From: an uncultured Peptococcaceae bacterium
GTDB taxonomy: Bacteria; Bacillota; Peptococcia; Peptococcales; Peptococcaceae
NCBI GenBank assembly: GCA_900556545.1
Contig: USPE01000008.1
Coordinates: 1-18,161, forward strand
Length of the DNA stretch: 18,161 nt
Direction: 5' to 3'
The stretch's first letter is position 1. Every line of letters starts with the position of its first letter. The position numbers and the translations under genes are program-made. Shown here piece after piece: positions 14,557 through 18,161 of the stretch. The notes under the pieces are model-generated. The model searched no databases. It saw nothing but the letters and a program-made list of their open reading frames with translations, and was not told the DNA's origin.

Positions 14557-16005
14557 CTAAGCCATATAATAAGCAAACAAAATGTCACATAACGGAATCA
14601 TGGCAATCACGATAATCACTGTTACAATATAATACAACCAACCTAACAAATACGCATTTTTGGTTGAAACATCAGAATGTCCGTACAACAGACCGGCCTG
14701 CATAGATGCTGCCGGTGTACCAAAAGAACAGCACAACGCTGCATAAAGAACAAAGAAGAATGTAATTGGATTCCCACCCATAGCGATATAAATAGGTGCC
14801 AACACCGGTGTAAACAATGCTGCTACAACCAAATTGTGCAGCACCTGCGTCAAAAGTCCCATTACAATTGCTACAACAATCAGGAAAACCATCGGACTCA
14901 TGTCGGAGAAAATTGGTGCGCAGGCTGCACTGACAGTAGCCATAATACCAACTTCTTCCGATTCCATAGCGGTAGCCAACGGAATAGTGACCATAAACAA
15001 TAAAATCGGTCCCCAGGCTACACCTTTGGAAAAACATTCTTCCATGGAGCACATATCATTGCCATCTTCATCTTTCCAGATAGAAAATACCACTACATAG
15101 AGAATGGTCATACCAACCATACCCCAAGTGCTTAACATAGTCCAAAATCCGCCGTGGAAAACAGACGGCAACAACAACGCTAAGAAATAGAATACCAGCA
15201 AAATCAAACCGACTTTCTGCTTCTTATTCAATTTATATTTTGCATATTCTGCACGCATTTCTTCTGTTAAATAAAATTTGGATGCATCTGGTTTAAATAC
15301 AACTTTTACAATGAGAATCACTGCCAGCATAGAAAGCATGGTGTATAATTCCCCTGCAACCAGGAATGGCAAACCTTCAACCACAACACCGGTTGCAGCT
15401 GTCAAAAATCCGCCATACATGATTACACCGCCATAGAATGGAACCATTTGACCACCACTAAAACCGCCAAACAATACCAGGGCATAAACCATGCTAACTA
15501 CCAAGTTACCTTTTTCTACACCATTTTTATCAGCAATGGTTTTTGTTACACCCCACATCAGAAAAATGGCTGCAAACATTCCGCCTAACATACCCAACAA
15601 ACAGGTAACAAGAACAATAGCTGTTACAAATAACCATGGGCGGTTTACAAAAACTTTTTTACTCATAGCCCAGTAAGCAACCGCTTCTGTTACACCAATT
15701 TTTCCTAAACTATAGGCAAGTACATAAGACATGATAACCATTGTAGTGGTTGGGTTGGAAAAACCAGCCACAAATGCCATCAACGGATTGGTAACACCAG
15801 TCAATGATAATGTAAAAAAGCCCAGCACACTTGGCCATAAAATACCAACAAAGACCCAGCCATATAACAGGCCTAAAAAAACGCCAAATACTTTCATTCC
15901 TAAAGGCGTAATCTGTCCAAACGTTGGTAAAAAGCTTCCACAAAGCATTAAAGTAATCATAATGGCTACATGAATGTAACTGACCACATTCTTATTGTTT
16001 TTCAT
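14557..16005 (-). CDS. DASS/SLC13-type anion transporter
   Basis: This 482-residue inner-membrane protein has about twelve hydrophobic segments. The start at ATG 16003-16005 is preferred because GGAGA lies seven bases upstream; a longer frame to 16107 would add a polar 34-residue leader. Two related motifs, S83-N-P-T-T-T and S427-F-G-T-P-A-A-S, lie in re-entrant loop positions and resemble the paired S-N-T motifs that bind sodium and dicarboxylate in the divalent anion:sodium symporter family. Family members carry dicarboxylates, citrate, sulfate or arsenite, and the substitutions in both motifs mean the substrate is not predictable. A long upstream region with palindromes (16094-16252) probably holds its promoter. 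It is likely the first gene of an operon with the phosphodiesterase. Confidence 0.82.
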   Translation of the reverse strand: MKNNKNVVSYIHVAIMITLMLCGSFLPTFGQITPLGMKVFGVFLGLLYGWVFVGILWPSVLGFFTLSLTGVTNPLMAFVAGFSNPTTTMVIMSYVLAYSLGKIGVTEAVAYWAMSKKVFVNRPWLFVTAIVLVTCLLGMLGGMFAAIFLMWGVTKTIADKNGVEKGNLVVSMVYALVLFGGFSGGQMVPFYGGVIMYGGFLTAATGVVVEGLPFLVAGELYTMLSMLAVILIVKVVFKPDASKFYLTEEMRAEYAKYKLNKKQKVGLILLVFYFLALLLPSVFHGGFWTMLSTWGMVGMTILYVVVFSIWKDEDGNDMCSMEECFSKGVAWGPILLFMVTIPLATAMESEEVGIMATVSAACAPIFSDMSPMVFLIVVAIVMGLLTQVLHNLVVAALFTPVLAPIYIAMGGNPITFFFVLYAALCCSFGTPAASMQAGLLYGHSDVSTKNAYLLGWLYYIVTVIIVIAMIPLCDILFAYYMA

Positions 16006-16093
16006 ACTTTTCTCCACGAAAAGACACCCCTTTTCATAAAACTTTAATTGGATATTTTTTAATAGTTTGTTATTATGCCAATTAGCAGTAGAT

Positions 16094-16252
16094 TTGGCGC
16101 CAATCACTGCCAGAAATACCAGAACTGTTCTGTTCTATAATTAGATTTTATACTATGTACTAATGCATTGCATAGAATCGGTTTATTCATAGAGTTGCTA
16201 TCAACCAAAAGTTACTATACAATGCACTATAAACTTGCTTTTCCTATCAACC
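16094..16252. promoter_or_regulatory. Cluster of palindromes upstream of transporter operon
   Basis: This gene-free stretch carries the perfect palindromes TTGGCGCCAA (16094-16103), AGAACTGTTCT (16121-16131) and AATGCATT (16162-16169, inside CTATG...CATAG at 16153-16175), plus a direct repeat CTATCAACC at 16198-16206 and 16244-16252. I could not find a convincing -35/-10 pair; TATAAA on the minus strand near 16147-16152 is the best -10. The cluster suggests binding of one or more regulators, possibly the nearby LysR protein. Confidence 0.4.
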
Positions 16253-16300
16253 TAACCAAAGTATCCCACCATCTGCTATACCATATCCATTATGAAAAAA

Positions 16301-16344
16301 GGGCAAATAAAAAAAGCAACCACCCAATTGGATGATTGCTTTTA
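16301..16344. repeat. Orphan copy of tRNA-operon terminator (left direct repeat)
   Basis: The 32 bp at 16311-16342 are identical to 17257-17288, and similarity extends left through GGGCAAA. It is a near-palindromic stem, AAAAGCAA to TTGCTTTT around CCAATTGG, with a T-run on the minus strand. No minus-strand gene precedes it, unlike the right copy, which ends the tRNA operon. Together with the right copy it flanks the toxin-antitoxin operon. Confidence 0.85.
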
Positions 16345-16453
16345 GTCAGTGTTTCAGTTTTGTAATAGATACTGCGTTTATTTCAGCTTTCCATCGTTTA
16401 AATATATTGCTTCTCCTTTATTCTAATTTTTCTTGATATTTTTATTTATATAT

Positions 16454-16507
16454 TTATCAGTATTTTTATCAGTATTTATTGACTGATTATATAAAATTGC
16501 ATATACT
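16454..16507 (+). promoter_or_regulatory. Promoter and operator of toxin-antitoxin operon
   Basis: TTGACT (16479-16484) and TATACT (16502-16507) are 17 nt apart. Directly upstream are two perfect 12-bp tandem repeats (16454-16465 and 16466-16477), and ATCAGT (16468-16473) mirrors ACTGAT (16482-16487) across the -35 box. This is the expected layout for autorepression by a Phd/YefM-type antitoxin with or without its toxin. AAGGAGG at 16516-16522 serves the antitoxin ATG. Confidence 0.75.
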
Positions 16508-16530
16508 AAACTTATAAGGAGGTGGCTCTT

Positions 16531-16854
16531 ATGACTTCTGTTATGAGCGCAATTCAAAATACAATTTCCATTTCTCTTTTTAACCGCGGTTTAGCTGGTA
16601 AAATTTTTGAAGAGGTAAAGAAAAGTGGCGCTAAAGTCGTTATGAAAAATAATACTGCTGAATGTGTTCTGCTTTCTCCAGAAGAATATGTAAAACTAAT
16701 GAACGAAGTAAACGATGCCCGGCTTCTTGCAATGGCTACAGAACGGATATCTAATTTCGATACATCCACTCTAATCTCTCAGGAAGCAGTAGATCATGAA
16801 TTTGGTTTTTCTGCAGAGGATATTGCAAACACTGACGAGGTGGAATTTGAATGA
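16531..16854 (+). CDS. Phd/YefM-family antitoxin
   Basis: This 107-residue protein starts at ATG 16531, eight bases after AAGGAGG; a GTG at 16522 overlaps that site and is rejected. The N-terminal half (I-S-I-S-L-F-N-R-G-L-A-G-K-I-F-E, then V-V-M-K-N-N and C-V-L-L-S-P-E-E-Y) matches the Phd/YefM DNA-binding dimer domain. The acidic C-terminal tail is the expected toxin-binding region. It should bind and neutralise the RelE-like toxin and repress its own promoter. It overlaps the toxin gene by ATGA, giving translational coupling. Confidence 0.9.
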   Translation: MTSVMSAIQNTISISLFNRGLAGKIFEEVKKSGAKVVMKNNTAECVLLSPEEYVKLMNEVNDARLLAMATERISNFDTSTLISQEAVDHEFGFSAEDIANTDEVEFE

Positions 16855-17180
16855 CATGGAAAATTGACTACCTGCCAGAAGCTGTAAAAGATTTACGTAA
16901 CCTTGCCGGAAATCAGCGATTACTTGTTCGCAAAGCAATTGATAAGATTTCCACCAATCCACTTTCTTCGGAAGAAGGCGGATACGGAAAACCTCTTGGC
17001 AACAAAGGCGGTAATAATTTAACAGGCTTTTACAAAATCAAACTTCGCGGTGCCGGTCTTCGTATTGTTTATAAACTGGTTCGCCAAGAGGATCAAATGT
17101 TAATTATCATTATTGGAGCCAGAGAAGACGATGAAGTCTACCAACTTGCCGCCAGACGCATAGAAAATCACAATCTTTAA
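16851..17180 (+). CDS. RelE/ParE-superfamily toxin (mRNA-interferase-like)
   Basis: The 109-residue, basic toxin begins in the ATGA overlap with the antitoxin gene. Family features are the P-E-A-V-K-D-L start, P-L-x7-G-x-P-L-G in the middle, F-Y-K62-I-K64-L-R66, G-L-R71-I-V-Y74, and G-A-R91-E-D-D-E-V-Y97 near the end. These Lys, Arg and Tyr positions correspond to the residues used by RelE to cut mRNA in the ribosomal A site. A gyrase-poisoning ParE role is less likely, since the basic and Tyr residues are conserved. Its own terminator follows at 17199-17229. Confidence 0.85.
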   Translation: MTWKIDYLPEAVKDLRNLAGNQRLLVRKAIDKISTNPLSSEEGGYGKPLGNKGGNNLTGFYKIKLRGAGLRIVYKLVRQEDQMLIIIIGAREDDEVYQLAARRIENHNL

Positions 17181-17198
17181 AATAAATTTGAAATCCTG

Positions 17199-17229
17199 AA
17201 ATCCCTGTCTGATACGGCCAGGGATTTTT
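17199..17229 (+). terminator. Terminator of the toxin-antitoxin operon
   Basis: AAATCCCTG (17199-17207) pairs with CAGGGATTT (17219-17227), and a T-run continues on the plus strand. It lies 19 nt past the toxin stop codon. Confidence 0.85.
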
Positions 17230-17248
17230 GTATAACAACCGCAGCTTA

Positions 17249-17289
17249 GGGCAAACAAAAAGCAACCACCCAATTGGATGATTGCTTTA
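17249..17289 (-). terminator. Terminator of the tRNA operon (right direct repeat)
   Basis: This near-palindromic stem (17257-17288) is identical to 16311-16342. On the minus strand it lies 7 nt past the 3' end of tRNA-Met and has five T after the stem, so it is the intrinsic terminator of the tRNA operon. Confidence 0.85.
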
Positions 17290-17295
17290 AATTAG

Positions 17296-17369
17296 TGGCG
17301 GCACAGGGACTTGAACCCCGGACACTACGGGTATGAACCGTATGCTCTAGCCAGCTGAGCTATGCCGCC
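17296..17369 (-). tRNA. tRNA-Met(CAT), elongator type
   Basis: Minus-strand cloverleaf: 7-bp acceptor GGCGGCA/TGCCGCC with discriminator A, D-arm GCTC/GAGC, anticodon stem TACGG/CCGTA with loop TTCATAC, and T-arm CGGGG/CCCTG with TTCAAGT (one mismatch or wobble). A matched first pair distinguishes it from the initiator. tRNA-Ile2 (CAT, lysidine-modified) is the alternative, but the body looks like elongator Met. CCA is not encoded. Confidence 0.9.
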
Positions 17370-17382
17370 GTATGAAGTTCAA

Positions 17383-17455
17383 AGCTTGTAACCAGAATCG
17401 AACTGGTGACCTTTACCTTACCAAGGTAACGCTCTACCGACTGAGCTATACAAGC
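17383..17455 (-). tRNA. tRNA-Thr(GGT)
   Basis: The minus-strand cloverleaf has acceptor GCTTGTA/TACAAGC with discriminator T, D-arm GCTC/GAGC, anticodon loop CTTGGTA (anticodon GGT) and T-loop TTCGATT. CCA is not encoded. It is the third gene in the tRNA operon. Confidence 0.92.
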
Positions 17456-17458
17456 ACA

Positions 17459-17534
17459 TGGTTGCGGGAGAAGGACTCGAACCTCCGGCCTTCGGGTTAT
17501 GAGCCCGACGAGCTACCAACTGCTCCATCCCGCG
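17459..17534 (-). tRNA. Initiator tRNA-fMet(CAT)
   Basis: Minus-strand gene with anticodon loop CTCATAA flanked by the GGG/CCC pairs (CGGGCTC...ACCCG) typical of initiators. It has an acceptor that starts with an unpaired C1 opposite A72, the bacterial initiator hallmark. CCA is encoded at 17459-17461. It is the second gene in the tRNA operon. Confidence 0.95.
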
Positions 17535-17544
17535 ACGGAAAAAG

Positions 17545-17626
17545 TGGAGGGAGAAGGATTCGAACCTTCGAAGGCGGAGCCAACGGATTTACAGTCCGTC
17601 CCCTTTGGCCGCTCGGGAACCCCTCC
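17545..17626 (-). tRNA. tRNA-Tyr(GTA)
   Basis: Minus-strand class II tRNA of 82 nt with a long variable arm (GGCTCCGCC region), anticodon loop ACTGTAAAT with anticodon GTA, acceptor GGAGGGG/TCCCTCC and discriminator A. CCA is not encoded. It is the first gene in the tRNA operon, directly after the promoter. Confidence 0.95.
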
Positions 17627-17648
17627 AGATTTGTTGCCAACACATGTT

Positions 17649-17677
17649 ATTATATATACAACCCTCATAGTTGTCAA
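17649..17677 (-). promoter_or_regulatory. Consensus promoter of the tRNA operon
   Basis: On the minus strand TTGACA (17672-17677) and TATAAT (17649-17654) are both perfect and are spaced by 17 nt. The predicted start near 17642 is about 16 nt before tRNA-Tyr. It lies in the gap after the sigH stop codon. Confidence 0.92.
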
Positions 17678-17700
17678 CTGTTTTTTTGAATTTTTTTTAA

Positions 17701-18161
17701 TTATTTTCCGCTTTCTTCTCTTTTTTCTAAATACTGCTCTAATTTTCTTTTTACACGCTGCAAAGCATTGTCCACTGACTTTACATGACGGTTCAGATCC
17801 TGAGCAATTTCTACATAAGATTTTCCTTCCAGATACAGATTGACTACCTGCTGCTCCAGAGGACTTAAAATACGGTGCATAGTGCTTTCTATATCCATCA
17901 GGTTTTCCTGATTAATAAATAAATCTTCCGGATTTCCGGACTTTCCCGTTGTTGGCACGACTTCTGCCAAAGTGCGCTCGGAATCTTCATCAAAAACTGG
18001 TTTGTTTAATGAAACGTAAGAATTTAATGGAATATGTTTTTGTCTTGTTGCTGTCTTTATGGCGGTAATAATCTGCCTTGTCACACAAATTTCTGCAAAA
18101 GCACGGAAAGATGCCTGCCTGTCCCCGCGATAATCGCGAATCGCTTTATACTGACAGAAGC
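17701..18161 (-). CDS. RNA polymerase sigma factor SigH, 3' part (runs off the right end)
   Basis: The frame is open to the right edge, so about 152 C-terminal residues are visible and the N-terminal portion is missing; the GTG at 18084 is internal, not the start. The visible part begins in sigma region 2 (Y-K-A-I-R-D-Y-R-G-D-R, S-F-R-A-F-A-E-I-C-V-T-R-Q-I-I-T-A-I-K). It continues through a linker and ends with a region 4.2 helix-turn-helix (L-S-P-L-E-Q-Q-V-V-N-L-Y-L-E-G-K-S-Y, then V-K-S-V-D-N-A-L-Q-R). These motifs match Bacillota SigH/Spo0H. In many Bacillota sigH lies next to tRNA genes and the rpmG-secE-nusG ribosomal neighbourhood, which agrees with the tRNA cluster here. No terminator is seen before the tRNA promoter, so read-through is possible. 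Confidence 0.92.
   Translation of the reverse strand, partial: FCQYKAIRDYRGDRQASFRAFAEICVTRQIITAIKTATRQKHIPLNSYVSLNKPVFDEDSERTLAEVVPTTGKSGNPEDLFINQENLMDIESTMHRILSPLEQQVVNLYLEGKSYVEIAQDLNRHVKSVDNALQRVKRKLEQYLEKREESGK

Noticed and set aside
17372..17843. Plus-strand open frames of 105 and 114 residues over the tRNA cluster
   Set aside because: They are translations of tRNA genes and sigH antisense; such frames are typical false ORFs over tRNA genes.

Overview
The window looks like chromosomal DNA of a strictly anaerobic, moderately AT-rich member of the Bacillota. The clues are strong Shine-Dalgarno sites (GGAGG type), sigma-A-like promoters, a SigH-type sigma factor, and a Re-face citrate synthase in place of the usual Si enzyme. 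A sigH gene followed by Tyr/fMet/Thr/Met tRNA genes, together with this TCA set, fits a Negativicutes such as an Acidaminococcaceae or Phascolarctobacterium-like gut anaerobe. That placement is inference only.

Left part (1-4850) is accessory. It holds a gene-poor stretch with several hairpins and one GC-rich, rod-like palindromic element (669-822). Next is the 3' remnant of a sortase-anchored surface protein (997-1359), then a class III nucleotide-cyclase-like protein (1360-2370, minus). Divergently, a two-gene operon (2912-4844, plus) encodes an OLD/AAA15-type SMC-like ATPase and a small protein with a PD-(D/E)XK-like motif. This resembles an anti-phage or DNA-processing pair, and the cyclase-like protein could be a second defence-type gene. 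I do not recognise the pair as a named system.

Centre (4891-9670, minus) is a compact oxidative half-TCA operon: Re-citrate synthase, aconitase, NAD-type isocitrate dehydrogenase. It would make 2-oxoglutarate (glutamate) from acetyl-CoA and oxaloacetate. It has a clear promoter, an upstream perfect palindrome, and a terminator-like hairpin between the promoter and the first start codon that could act as an attenuator. A second large palindromic element lies between the aconitase and dehydrogenase genes.

Next come a TraB/PrgY-family membrane protein (9878-11041), a LysR regulator (11190-12101), and a likely operon of a DASS/SLC13-type anion transporter (14557-16005) followed by a large cytoplasmic type I phosphodiesterase (12403-14484). 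All are on the minus strand.

Right part: a Phd/YefM-RelE toxin-antitoxin operon (16531-17180, plus) sits between two direct copies of a tRNA-operon terminator (32 identical bp). It looks like a cassette that landed beside the tRNA cluster. Four tRNA genes (Tyr, fMet, Thr, Met; minus) follow, with a consensus promoter, and then the 3' part of sigH, which runs off the right end.
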